Source: JACCZX01 sp963710675
GTDB taxonomy: Bacteria; Pseudomonadota; Gammaproteobacteria; Burkholderiales; Burkholderiaceae_F
Assembly (NCBI GenBank): GCA_963710675.1
Contig: CAVQBE010000017.1
Location: 186,001 to 250,000, forward strand
Direction: 5' to 3'
Length of the DNA stretch: 64,000 nt
Below the pieces are notes generated by a model, which saw only the letters and a program-made list of their open reading frames with translations, was not told the DNA's origin and did not search any database. A program made the position numbers and the translations under genes. Shown here in pieces: positions 37,104 through 47,519 of the stretch (positions are counted from its first letter, which is position 1; every line of letters begins with the position of its first letter).

Positions 37104-39162
37104 TCACTTCAACACCCGGAACATGTTGTGATGAGCGTCGGTGAATGTCGGCAGATCAGCGCGATCTTCGATCGGCGTCGCGACATAGCGCAGGCTGCCG
37201 GTGCGCAGCAGCGTCTTGTCGCGCGAGACCAGAATCTGATCGGTCGGCGACAGCCAGTATTCCGGCCCCGGTCTTGAAAGCTGGGAACGTCAGAGACCAG
37301 TACCGCCTCCATATCGAACTCGTTCGCCAACCGCTTTACCACCGGCATCAGATCGATGTAGCGATTGGTCGCCTGAAAGACGATGACTCCGTCCGGTGCC
37401 AGGTGCCGCACGTACAGCGCCATCGCTTCGCGAGTGACCAGATGCATCGGAATCGAGTCGCCGGCGAAGGCGTCGATGCCAAGAATGTCATACGCCTGCG
37501 GCGCCGCACGCTCCAGGCTCAGACGCCCGTCTCCCAAGCACCACTCGAATTTTTGCCGCGCTGTAGCGCAGGAACGTGAACTCGTCGTTCGCTATATCGA
37601 CGACGCGCGGGCTGATTTCGTAAAAAGTGAATTCGTCACCCTTGCGTCCGTACGAAGCCAGCACACCAGCGCCAAGGCCGATGATCCCGACCCGGCGCGG
37701 TTGCGGTCGCACTTCATTCAGCGCCTCGAACAAGCGCCCATAACCTGACGAAGGCCCGAAGTAATCGCTGGGTCGATTGCGAAACTCTTCGCCCAGAAGT
37801 TGACCGCCGTGCACAATGCCGCCATGGAACATCGAGCGATACGGCGCCGGATCGGCGCGATCGCGCGTGCGAACCACGCCATAAAAGTCGCGATCCATCA
37901 CGCGCACGTCGCGCGAGTATTCCTGCGCGCCGCGCACCGCGAAAAAAGCGGTCACCGTAAACACGGCCAATCCAAACAGCCGCCATACTCCGCGCAGGCG
38001 CAGCGACAGCGTCAGGGCCAGCAATACCAGCGCAATGTTGACTTCGAAGTAGCCAGCTAAGACCAGCGGCGCAACAATCGCGATCAGCACGGCACCAAGC
38101 GCCCCACCGAGCGAGAGCATCAAGTAAAAGCGCGTCAGCCAGCGCGGGTCGGGCTTCATCGCTGCCAATTCACCGTGGCAAAACATGCACGCGACAAACA
38201 AACCGCCGAAAAACACCGACGCAGCCGACATTAGATTGAGTGACGGAATCAGCCACGCCATCGTCGGCGCAAGCACCGACAGCGCGGCAATGAACAACGC
38301 GCGCTGATACCAGCGCGGATGATCGAACGTCAGGATGAAACTCGCCAAGTAAATCGATAGCGGAAGCACCCAAAGGAACGGCACGCTGGCAATGTTTTGC
38401 GTGACATGATTGGTGACTGCCAGCAACATGATCGAAGCCATCGCCGCCAGAGCGAGCCACGTGAGTTGCGTCAGCGCACTCGGTGCTGTTGTTGCAGCTG
38501 CAGTTAGCGGCGCTGCGGAACTGTGGCCGACCTCGCGCGCATGCTGGAGCGAAGCCCACGCGATGCCCGCGCAGAGCAATGCGAACGCGCCATAGGCGAT
38601 CGACCACGCCCAGCCCAGCTCCATCAAGCCAAACCACGGCTCCAGCAGTACCGGGAATCCGAGCAATGCCAATAACGAAGCGAAGTTCGACAACGCAAAC
38701 AATCGGTACGGCACTGCGGCTCTGAACCGCCGCCAATACCAGGACTGCAACAGCGGCGTGGTGGTCGACAGCAAAAAGTAGGGCAGGCCGATCGTCACAG
38801 CCAGCAACAGCAGGATGCGCAATATTGGATCTTCGTCGCCGCGTGGCTTCCAATCCGTCGGATGCAAGAATGGGCAGCGTCGCGAGCGACAGCACGAGCA
38901 ACCCAATGTGCAGCTGCGTTTGCCTTCGTACGCCCAGACGCGTTGTCAGTCGGCATACGCATAGCCTGCCAGCAGCGTCGACTGGAAAAAAACGAGCGCC
39001 GTTGTCCAGACCGCCGACGAGCCGCCGAACCACGGCAGGATCTGCTTCGCGATGATCGGCTGCACCAGAAACAGCAGAAACGCAGACAGGAAGATCGTGC
39101 TCGCATATGGCAGGATCACAAAGCGAGGACGGATAACAGGACGACGCGGCGGCGACGGACAT
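37104..39162 (-). CDS. Membrane-fused spermidine-synthase-like protein (frame-disrupted)
   Basis: About 685 residues. The N-terminal two thirds has ten or more hydrophobic helices, starting STIFLSAFLLFLVQPIIAKQ ILPWFGGSSAVWTT (contiguous in the protein). The C-terminal third is a Rossmann methyltransferase fold related to spermidine synthase, with VGIIGLGAGVLASYG, FTFYEISPRVVDIA and ILGIDAFAGDSIPMHLVT. These fused MFS/spermidine-synthase proteins are common in bacteria; whether they make polyamines is unproven. Breaks near 39140, 38945, 38850, 37510 and 37260. ATG 39162 is the likely start and the corrected stop (ending NMFRVLK) is 37104. Confidence 0.82.
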
Positions 39163-39308
39163 ATCAATGCTGCGGAAATTTACTGAACAGCGATTATCTT
39201 CGATTGCCGCCCGCGTCGAATAAATAGGTACAGCGACTGTCGTTTCACGAAGGCAATTGAGTGCGCTACGACCTAACGGGATCGCGGAAGCAGCCCCGCT
39301 TCGTTTTA

Positions 39309-40750
39309 CTACAAGAGCGGACTCACGAGCCGCGTTAGGTTTTGCGTCAACTCCTGTACAAACGGGCGTTTGCGCCATTGATCAAGCGTGATCTGGTGCG
39401 AGCCGCGCATATAGCCCTCTTCGATCGCGACCAGCTGCGCGGCGATGTCGTGATCGAAGAACAACGCAACGACCTCTTCGTTCAGCTCGAACGAGCGCAT
39501 ATCGAGATTGCACGAGCCGATCCACGCCATTTGTCCGTCAATCGACACCGACTTCGTGTGCAAAAACGCCTCCGTGTATGCGTGAATTCTTACGCCCGCG
39601 AGCAGCAGCGATTCGTAATACGAACGCTGCGCATTGCCGACAAAAAACTGATCGATCCGGTCGTCCACGATCAGATGCACCTCGGCGCCGCGATGCACCG
39701 CAGTCTCGAGCGCATCCTGCAACGACTGGCTTGGGATGAAATATGGTGTCGTCACCACCACGCGTCGCGTGGCCGAATAAATGAGGTTGACAACCATGCG
39801 TAGCGCACGCTGCGTCGAGGACGAAGGCCCGTTCGGCAGCACCTGTGCCGGCGTAGCTCCCGCCAGCACCGGCACAGGGAACGCCGCCTCGCCGATGAAT
39901 TCCCCGCTTTCCACAAACCAGTCGGAGCCGAAAACTGCCTGCAATTGCAATGCCGACGGCCCTTTGATCCGCACCATCAATTCGCTGTAATTAAGCCCCG
40001 GTTTGAAATCGGCGCTTACCATGTTCTGCGAGCCGGTGTATCCGATGTCACCATCGACGACGACGATCTTGCGGTGGTTGCGCAAATCGAAACGCGCAGT
40101 CTTGCGCCCGACTCTGACTGGCAACGCCACGCGCGTAGCCACACCGAGCGCATCGCAGCTTCGGCAGCAGTGTGCGACGCGAGGGCCGCGAGCCGAACGC
40201 ATCGACCAGCACTCGACAAGTCACGCCACGCGCAGACTGCGCGGCCGAGCGCGCTGATGACAATGCCGCTGTCCGCGCGTCATCGCCAAAAATATAGAAG
40301 CACAGGTGCACGTGATCACGCGCGGCGTCGATATCAGCAGCAATGCGGTCGATCGTGCCGTTGTAGTCGGTTAGAAGCTCGACCGAGTTGCCGCCGAGGT
40401 TGTTGAGCATGCCGAGGTCGGTAGCAAGGCGCACGCTCGGCTGGTACTGCGGATCGACCGCTGGAGCAGCAATCTGTGGAAGCGCCGCACATTCGCTGGC
40501 GCACCGGTTCGAATCAGGTCGATATATTGCCAGCGCCGCTCAATCCGCCAGATGTGGCAAGCGTGGCCGTCCGATCAGCACATAGAGCAGCAGCCCTACC
40601 CAGGGCAGGAAAGAAGATGAACAGCAGCCAACCTTTGGCCGCCTCTGGCGAGCGGCGCGTCGGCACGATCGGCAAGCATCACCAGCCGAATCGCCCAGTC
40701 GCTGAGGATCAGCAGCGTCGTCCAAAAGCCGGTCGCTTCCAGTCAGACAT
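39309..40750 (-). CDS. cls: Cardiolipin synthase, phospholipase D family (frame-disrupted)
   Basis: Makes cardiolipin by joining phosphatidylglycerol units at the inner membrane. The N-terminus has two hydrophobic helices (WTTLLILSDWAIRLVMLAD and FLPWVGLLLYVLIGRP), as in bacterial Cls. Two HKD motifs are present: HRKIVVVDGDIGYTGSQN and HTKSVSIDGQMAWIGSCN, both in the longest unbroken piece. About 480 residues. Breaks near 40715, 40660, 40590, 40480 and 40170. The ATG at 40750 (MSDWK) is the natural start. It lies 66 bp behind the second binding protein gene of the glt operon. Confidence 0.87.
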
Positions 40751-40816
40751 TGCGTGACTGGCGACTTACGCTTCCATCCGCGCTGTCCGCCGCGATAAGC
40801 GATCAACGATTACGAG

Positions 40817-41754
40817 TCACTTACTCATCTCGTCACCAAGGCGGTCGGTCGGCCAGCGCAACTGATCGCGCAGCGCGAATGTCATCGGCAGATCCATACG
40901 CAGGTTGTTCGGCGGAATCGGCTGCTGAAACCATTTGTCATAAAAGCGGCCAACGACGCCATCCAGCATCAACGCAGCCAAGATGGCGATCGACGGTCTT
41001 CTTGTATTCGGCGTCGCCCTTACGCAGAAAGATCGCAATCGGCTCCAGCACCAGAAAGAACCCACGATCGCCAGCTTCGACGGATCCTTGGACTTCGCCC
41101 GCTGCGCGGCCAGCAATACGTCGATCGTCGCAAACGCTTCGACTTCGCCGCGCTCGACCGCTTCACGCGCTTCGTCGTAGCTCTTGTATTCGACCAGCAC
41201 TGCGCCGGGAAGCACGCCGCCTTCTATCCTTTGCTTAAGCAGCGGGACCGAATTCGTGCCAGGGACGACAGAGATGCGCCGGCCGACCAGATCCTGAATC
41301 GCGCGAATTTTCGAATCGAGCGCACCAGAAAACGCGGGCCCGAAAACTGATACGGCATCGAGTAGTCGCTCGTCTTGCGCCGCTGCGGATCGTTGATCGT
41401 CGTGCCGCATTCCATGTCGGCCTTGCCGCTGTTGACGATGTCGAATCGCGTACGCGCGCTGACCTCGACAAACACGATCCGCAACGGACGCTTCAGCTCG
41501 CGCTCCATCAGGCGCACGATCTCGCGGCAGATGTCGATGCCATAACCGATCGGCTGCTTGTTCTCGTCCAAATAGGCAAACGGAATGGCATCCGGCCGAT
41601 ACCCGATGGTGACGACGCCGGTGTCACGAATTTTGGCGAGCGTCGGCGGAGCTTTGGGCCCTACCGCTTCGCCCTGCTGCGCACCCGCCAAGGTAGGCAT
41701 CAAACCCATCAGCAGGGCGCAGCCGGAAAGGATCGAACGATTCACGAAGCCCAT
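40817..41754 (-). CDS. Second amino-acid ABC transporter binding protein (frame-disrupted)
   Basis: Periplasmic substrate-binding protein of the polar amino acid family. Signal peptide SGCALLMGLMPTLAGA, then TLAKIRDTGVVTIGYRPDAI, FAYLDENKQPIGYGIDICRE, ADMECGTTINDPQRRKTSDY, ISVVPGTNSVPLLKQRI and the C-terminal FYDKWFQQPIPPNNLRMDLP. It is a paralogue of GltI in the same operon and lies 13 bp behind gltL. Breaks near 41330 and 41000. Having a binding protein at each end of one ABC operon is unusual and may widen the substrate range. Confidence 0.88.
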
Positions 41755-41767
41755 GCGCCGATCGTCA

Positions 41768-42502
41768 TCAGTTATGCAGGATCTTGGACAGGAAAAGCTG
41801 CGCGCGCTCGGATCTCGGCTGGCCGAAGAAATCGTCTTTCGACGCGTCCTCGACGATCTCGCCCTTGTCCATGAAGATCACGCGATTGGCGACCTTGCGC
41901 GCAAACCCCATCTCGTGGGTGACGACCATCATCGTCATGCCTTCTTTCGCCAACTGCACCATCACGTCGAGCACTTCGTTGATCATCTCCGGGATCGAGC
42001 GCCGATGTCGGCTCGTCGAACAGCATGCATATCGGATCCATCGACAGCGCGCGCGCGATCGCGACCCGCTGCTGCTGTCCGCCCGACAATTGGCCCGGAA
42101 ATTTTGCCGCTTGCTCGTCAGGCCAACACGGTCGAGCAGCTTCATGCCGCGCACGGTCGCTTCGTCCTTCTTGCGGTTCAGCACCTTGATCTGCGCGAGC
42201 GTCAGGTTGTCGATAATCGTCAAGTGCGGAAACAGCTCAAAGTGCTGAAACACCATGCCGACGCGGGCGCGCAGCTTCGGCAAATTGGTTTTCGCCGCTC
42301 CGACCGAAATGCCGTCGACGGTAATCACGCCTTTCTGAAACGGCTCGAGCGCATTGACGCACTTGATCAAGGTCGACTTGCCCGAGCCCGACGGCCCGCA
42401 AACAACGATTACCTCGCCCTTTTCAACAGTCGTCGAGCAGTTGGTCAGCACTTGAAAACTGCCGTACCACTTCGAGACGTCCTTGCACTCGATCATCGCC
42501 AT
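41768..42502 (-). CDS. gltL: GltL, amino-acid ABC transporter ATPase (paired frame breaks)
   Basis: ATPase that drives the glutamate/aspartate-type importer. 244 residues with Walker A GPSGSGKST, Q-loop FQHFELFPHLT and H-loop VVTHEMGF in the main frame. The signature LSGGQQQRVAIARAL and Walker B CMLFDEPTSALD are missing from that frame but are present in the next frame between about 42110 and 41995. Two opposite one-base indels therefore cancel, so the gene appears intact by length although about 38 residues are mistranslated. This is strong evidence of sequence error rather than decay. Confidence 0.93.
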   Translation of the reverse strand: MAMIECKDVSKWYGSFQVLTNCSTTVEKGEVIVVCGPSGSGKSTLIKCVNALEPFQKGVITVDGISVGAAKTNLPKLRARVGMVFQHFELFPHLTIIDNLTLAQIKVLNRKKDEATVRGMKLLDRVGLTSKRQNFRANCRADSSSGSRSRARCRWIRYACCSTSRHRRSIPEMINEVLDVMVQLAKEGMTMMVVTHEMGFARKVANRVIFMDKGEIVEDASKDDFFGQPRSERAQLFLSKILHN

Positions 42503-42516
42503 TGCTTAAGAGCTCC

Positions 42517-43200
42517 TCAGCGGATGACTGCGATTCTTTTCTGAAGCAGTTTGACCATGTACGACAGCGTGTAGCACAGCACGAAGTACACCGCCGCCAC
42601 GAAAAGGTACATCTCGACCAGTCGCGAATCGCGCTGCGCGATCTTGGATGCCGCGCCAACAAAGTCGGTCGCCGAGATCACATACACCAGCGACGTGTCC
42701 TGAAACAAAATGATCGTCTGCGTCAGCAGCACCGGAATCATGTTGCGGAATGCCTGCGGCAAGATCACCAGCCGCATCGACTGACCGTAGGTCAGACCCA
42801 GCGCGTACGCCGAGTAGACCTGGCCGCGCGGAATCGACTGGATCCCGGCGCGCATGATCTCGCAGAAGTACGCGGCCTCGAACAGGATGAACGTGATCAT
42901 CGCCGTGCGCTCGGCCCCAATTTGTATCGGCCGCTCGGAGCCCGTCACTGCCTGTGCAATCAGCGGCACCAGAAAGAAGAACCAGAAAATCACCAGCACT
43001 AGCGGAATCGAGCGCATCAGGTTGACATAGCCTGCCGCGACGTTCGACAGAATCTTGTTCGAAGACAGGCGCGCCAGCGCCAGCAGCGTGCCGAAGAACA
43101 GCCCGCCGACGGCCGACGTCGCCGTCAACTGCAGCGTGTACTTCATCCCCTTCCACAGATACGGCAGCGAGTTGATGACGACCGAGAAGTCGAGATCCAT
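42517..43200 (-). CDS. gltK: GltK, amino-acid ABC transporter permease
   Basis: Inner-membrane permease, 227 residues, with five or so hydrophobic helices. The EAA loop of the family is seen in GQVYSAYALGLTYGQSMRLV ILPQAFRNMIPVL (contiguous). It pairs with GltJ to form the channel. The ATG lies five bases behind the corrected gltJ stop and gltL follows 14 bp later. Frame intact. Confidence 0.93.
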   Translation of the reverse strand: MDLDFSVVINSLPYLWKGMKYTLQLTATSAVGGLFFGTLLALARLSSNKILSNVAAGYVNLMRSIPLVLVIFWFFFLVPLIAQAVTGSERPIQIGAERTAMITFILFEAAYFCEIMRAGIQSIPRGQVYSAYALGLTYGQSMRLVILPQAFRNMIPVLLTQTIILFQDTSLVYVISATDFVGAASKIAQRDSRLVEMYLFVAAVYFVLCYTLSYMVKLLQKRIAVIR

Positions 43201-43204
43201 CGCG

Positions 43205-43943
43205 CTACTTTCCGCCGCCGATATACCCGGGCACCGCAGACTTTCCGCTCGACATACGCCATCACACGGTTGGCAGTCATCGCAACGATGATGTAAATGA
43301 CGGTCGCCGCGGTAAACGCCTCGAAGAAATTGAATGTGTACTCACCGATTTCACGCGAGCGGAACGTCAGCTCAGCCAGCCCGATGGTCAGCGCGATCGA
43401 CGAGTTCTTGATCAGATTCATCGTCTCGCTGGTCAGTGGCGGAATGATGATGCGAAACGCCATTGGCAGCAGCACGTAGCGGTACACCTGGGGCTGCGTC
43501 AGCCCGACCGCCATCCCTGCGTTGCGCTGTCCGCGCGACAGCGACTGAATGCCGGCGCGAACTTGCTCGGCAATCCGTGCCGATGTAAACAGACCAAGAC
43601 ACAGAACAGCTGCGAGGAATTGCGCGTAAATCGGCTCGGTCGAGATCATCCAGTTTTTCAGCGGTGGAATGAACTCGGGAATCACGAAATACCAGAGGAA
43701 CATCTGGACCAGCAGCGGAATGTTTCGAAACAGCTCGACCCAGGCATTGCCCAGGCGCACCATCCAGGGCTTGTCAGTCGTGCGAATCGTCCCGACGATT
43801 GAGCCGACGATCAACGCGATGATCCAGGCCAGCGCTGAAATGGCCAGCGTCCAGTAAAAGCCGGCGAGGATCCACTCCCAGTAGGCGCCATCGCCGTCAG
43901 GCGTCTGCTGGAAAAAGACGCCCCAGTTCCAGTTGTAGTTCAT
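43205..43943 (-). CDS. gltJ: GltJ, amino-acid ABC transporter permease (frame break at 3' end)
   Basis: Second permease, about 245 residues. Helices include FYWTLAISALAWIIALIVGS and NIPLLVQMFLWYFVIPEFIP; the EAA loop reads GLTQPQVYRYVLLPMAFRII. The open frame runs into gltK to 43143 with an unnatural Arg/Ser-rich tail. A one-base shift near 43235, after VERKV, gives ...VPGYIGGGK and a stop at 43205, which is the expected end. It follows gltI across an attenuator-like hairpin. Confidence 0.92.
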
Positions 43944-43981
43944 TGTTCACCCCGTCCCCGGGCGAAGCTTGCCGCAAAAAG

Positions 43982-44011
43982 AAAAAGGCCGAAAGCACTG
44001 CTTTCGGCCTT
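43982..44011 (-). terminator. Hairpin between gltI and gltJ, partial terminator
   Basis: A long stem AAGGCCGAAAG/CTTTCGGCCTT (43985-43995 with 44001-44011) around CACTG, followed on the minus strand by TTTTTC. It lies 38 bp after the gltI stop and 38 bp before gltJ. Such hairpins are typical where the binding protein must be made in excess over the permeases, so partial readthrough or mRNA stabilisation is likely. Confidence 0.7.
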
Positions 44012-44048
44012 TGCGCTCCCGCCCACCGCGGGGCCAGTGACGCACGAC

Positions 44049-44976
44049 TTACTGAACGCCCTTGTCGTTCGGGTTCTTGAACGCTTCCTTGATCGCCGGC
44101 GTTTGCGGGAAGTTCATATTGATATTGCGCGGCGGAATCGCACTGGTAAACCACTTCGCATAGATCTTGTCGATCTCGCCCGACTTGTAGACGGCGCCGA
44201 CCGCGCGATCGACCAGCGCCTTGAATTGCGGGTCTTCACGGCGCAGCATCATGCTGTACGGCTCGGTCCGCAGAGATTCGGACAGGATCATGTACTGCGC
44301 CCGGATTTTGCTGATTCGCAATTTGGCCCGCCAGCAGGATGTCGTCCATGATGAACGCCTGCGCGCGATCGCTGGCAACCAGCTGCATCGACTCCGCGTG
44401 ATCCTTCGCCTGCAGCTCCTTGAAGTCGATCCCTTTGGCCTTCTCATAGCCGCGCAGCAGCGGAATCGAAGTCGTACCCGAAGTCGAAGCCACGGTCTTG
44501 CCGTTCAGGTCAGCAAACGTCTTGATGCCGGAATCCTTCTTGACCGCTGCCGAAATGTTGACCACGAAGTACGTCGGACCAAAAGCCACTTGCTTTTGGC
44601 GTTCGACCGAGTTGGTCGTCGAGCCGCATTCCAGATCGATCGTGCCGTTCTGCAACAGCGGGATGCGGTTGGCCGAAGTCACTGGCTGATACGCCACTTT
44701 CAAATTCGGCATCTTCAGTTCAGCCTTGACGGCGTCGACAACCTTGGCGCACAGCTCCATCGCGTAGCCCACGGGCTGTTGCTTGTCGTCCAGATACGAA
44801 AACGGAATCGACGATTCGCGATGGCCGATCGTGATCGTGCCGGTGTCCTTGATCTTCTTCAGCGTTCCGGTGAGTTCCTGCGCATTCGCGCCGATTGCCA
44901 CCGAACCCAACAAGCCCGCACCTGCCAATGCCACCACAAAGCGCGAAATTTTCAGACTGCTCATTTTTGTACTCAC
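44049..44976 (-). CDS. gltI: GltI, glutamate/aspartate-type binding protein (frame-disrupted)
   Basis: Periplasmic binding protein, first gene of the importer operon. Signal peptide VVALAGAGLLGSVAIGANA, then TLKKIKDTGTITIGHRESSI, FSYLDDKQQPVGYAMELCAK, DLECGSTTNSVERQ and FADLNGKTVASTSGTTSIPL. A break near 44312 joins to SKIRAQYMILSESLRTEPYS and the C-terminus ending NPNDKGVQ. About 308 residues in all. The exact amino acid bound cannot be read from sequence; glutamate/aspartate is inferred from similarity. Confidence 0.9.
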
Positions 44977-45079
44977 TTTCTGTCGCCCTCCTCGGGAAAT
45001 CGAAAATCAGTCTAGCAAAACGTGCCAATTCGGAGCGCGTTGACGATGTCGAGGGTTAGTACCCGATGCGACGGTGCAC

Positions 45080-46918
45080 CTAGGCATCGGCCGCCGCCGG
45101 AGCCACCGCCTCTGACTTCGCGCGCTCGCGGCTTTGAATCTCCCACATCGACGCATAAACGCCTCGACGCGCCAACAATTCGCCGTGCGTGCCGCGCTCG
45201 ACGATACGACCATGATCCATCACCAGAATCTGGTCGGCATGCACAACAGTCGATAACCGATGCGCGATCACAAGCGTAGTGCGGCTTTCCGAAATGCTTT
45301 CAAGCTCGTGCTGGATCACGCGCTCGGTGCGCGAATCGAGCGCCGAAGTTGCCTCGTCGAACACGAGGATGGCCGGGTCCTTCAGCAGCGTCCGCGCAAT
45401 CGCGACGCGTTGCTTCTCGCCACCCGAAAGCTTCAGCCCGCGCTCGCCGACTCGCGTCTGATAGCCGTCGGGCAACGACTCAACAAAGTCGTGGATGTGC
45501 GCGGCGCGCGCCGCCGCGACCACTTCTTCATGTCCCGCACCCGGCCGCCCGTAGGCGATGTTGTATTCGATCGTGTCGTTGAACAGCACGGTGTCCTGCG
45601 GAACGATGCCGATTGCCGCGCGCAGGCTCTGCTGCGTCAGCGTGCGCACGTCCTGTCCGTCAATCAAGATGCGGCCAGCATCGACATCGTAAAAGCGAAA
45701 CAGCAGTCGCGCGAGCGTCGATTTGCCCGACCCGGTCGGTCCGACCACCGCCGTCGTCGACCCCCCTGCGATCATCAAGTGCACATCGTGCAGAACCTGC
45801 CGCCGCAGGTCGTAAGAAAAGTCAACATGCTCGAAGCGCACTTCCGCCGAGCGCACCGACAGTGGACGCGCATCGGGCGCATCCGCGATCTCGCGGTTCT
45901 GTTCGAGCAGAAGAACATGCGATCCATGTCGGCCAGGCTTTGCTTGATCTCGCGATAGATCACTCCCAGAAAATTCATCGGGATATACAGCTGAATCATG
46001 AACGCGTTGACCAGCACCAGATCGCCAATGCTCATCCGCCCTTCGACGACGCCGAGTGCCGCTCGCCACAGAATCAGCGTCAACGCGACCGCGATCAGCG
46101 CCTGCTGTCCAGCGTTCAGAACATTCAGCGACTGCTGCGAGAGCACGGCGGTTCGCTGCGAGTCGGCAAGGGTTTCGTCATAACGCCGCGCTTCGTAGTC
46201 CTCGTTGCCGAAGTACTTGACGGTCTCGAAGTTCAGCAGCGAATCAACGGCACGAGATTGCGCCTTGCTCTCGAGTTCATTCCAGCGGCGCCGCACCGCG
46301 GTGCGCCAGTTGGTCACCGACACGGTGAATGCTATGTAAATCATCAAGCTCGTGCCCACGATCGCGGCAAACCAGATTTCGTAGTTCCACAGCAGGTAGA
46401 CAAATACCAGCGTGATCTCGATCAGCGTCGGCAAGATCGAATACAAGCGTAAAGCTGATCAGCGAAGAAATTCCACGAATGCCCTGGTCGATCTCGCGCG
46501 TGACGGCGCCGGTGCGCCGATCGAGGTGATACCGCATCGACAGCGAATGCAGATGGCGAAACGTCTTCAGTGCCAGCGTGCGTGTGGCGGCCTGCGTTAC
46601 CTTGACGAAGAAAAACTCGCGCAGCTCGGTAAACAGTGACGTCGAAAGACGCAAGGCGCCATAGGCAACGATCAACGCGAGCGGAACGATAAGAAGTCCG
46701 GTCGCTGCCTGCGTACTCGGCGACAGACCATCGACGATGTCTTTCAGCAGAATCGGCACTGATACGGTCGCCAGCTTCGCGGCAACCAGGCACGCGAGCG
46801 CAAATAACACGCGGCCTTTGTAGGCCCATAGATAGGGCAACAGGGTCCTGAGGGTTTTCCAATCGTTGCGCTCGACGCGCGCGGAAGGCAGCGCTTCTCT
46901 GGGTGGGGACCAACGCAT
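45080..46918 (-). CDS. Atm1/ABCB7-type ABC exporter (frame-disrupted)
   Basis: Half-transporter of the Atm1/HMT group, about 610 residues, that exports glutathione- or thiol-based compounds and helps metal handling. Six-helix membrane domain with the group marker SLLNFETVKYFGNE, then an ATPase with Walker A VVGPTGSGKSTLARLLFRFY, Q-loop IVPQDTVLFNDTI, signature KLSGGEKQRVAIARTLL, Walker B ILVFDEATSALD and H-loop VIAHRLST. Breaks near 46430 and 45915. Divergent from yciA, with 172 bp between the starts, and convergent with nothing; the gltI start lies 103 bp past its stop. Confidence 0.9.
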
Positions 46919-47090
46919 TCAGGCGCTCCCGTGGACGCGACGGCTGCGCCGTCGCACGTGCACTCGTACGATCAGTCAGGTGCGCGCCAGAGTTGAACCA
47001 TCGGCGGCCGCGCGTGCGCGCACGGAACAAAAACAGGCAAAAGCTGCATACAGTTACGCTTCGCATCCTTCGATTATCTCAGTGCCGTCA

Positions 47091-47486
47091 ATGGAGCCGA
47101 ATCGACAGCTTCCCTCCGACCGCGTTGCAATGCTGCGCATGATGCCGATGCCCGCCGATGCGAATGTGCACGGCGACGTGTTCGGCGGCTGGATCATGTC
47201 GCATGTCGACGTCGCCGGCGCAATTCCGGCGGCACGCCGTGCCGGCGGGCGGGTCGCGACAGTCGCAGTGACATCGTTTGTTTTCAAGCAGGCGGTATTC
47301 GTCGGTGACCTGGTCAGCTTCTACGCTGACATCGTCAAGATCGGCACGACGTCGATCACCGTCGACGTTGAGGTCTACGTTGAGCGAAATCGGCTGCAGA
47401 AGGAGGTCGTCAAGGTGACCGAGGCGACGCTGGTGTATGTGGCAACCGACGAGCAGCGAAAGCCTCGAGCGTTGGCGCCGCTGTAG
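47091..47486 (+). CDS. yciA: YciA-like acyl-CoA thioesterase
   Basis: Hot-dog-fold enzyme that hydrolyses a broad range of acyl-CoAs. 131 residues from ATG 47091 (MEPNRQLPSDRVAMLRMMPM). The family motif NVHGDVFGGWIMSHVDVAG contains the active-site Asp, and KQAVFVGDLVSFYADIVKIG forms the second half of the fold. The longer open frame upstream runs into the Atm1 promoter region and is not used. Frame intact. Confidence 0.9.
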   Translation: MEPNRQLPSDRVAMLRMMPMPADANVHGDVFGGWIMSHVDVAGAIPAARRAGGRVATVAVTSFVFKQAVFVGDLVSFYADIVKIGTTSITVDVEVYVERNRLQKEVVKVTEATLVYVATDEQRKPRALAPL

Positions 47487-47519
47487 CGCGTCGCGCCTCG
47501 CGTTTGAGCGCAACGTCGA

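Noticed and set aside
40500..40530. GGTTCGAATC resembling a tRNA T-loop
   Set aside because: It lies in the cardiolipin synthase coding sequence, and no acceptor stem or anticodon arm can be drawn around it.
45260..46452. Plus-strand frames opposite the Atm1-type exporter
   Set aside because: Shadows of conserved ATPase and membrane segments; no domain and poor composition.
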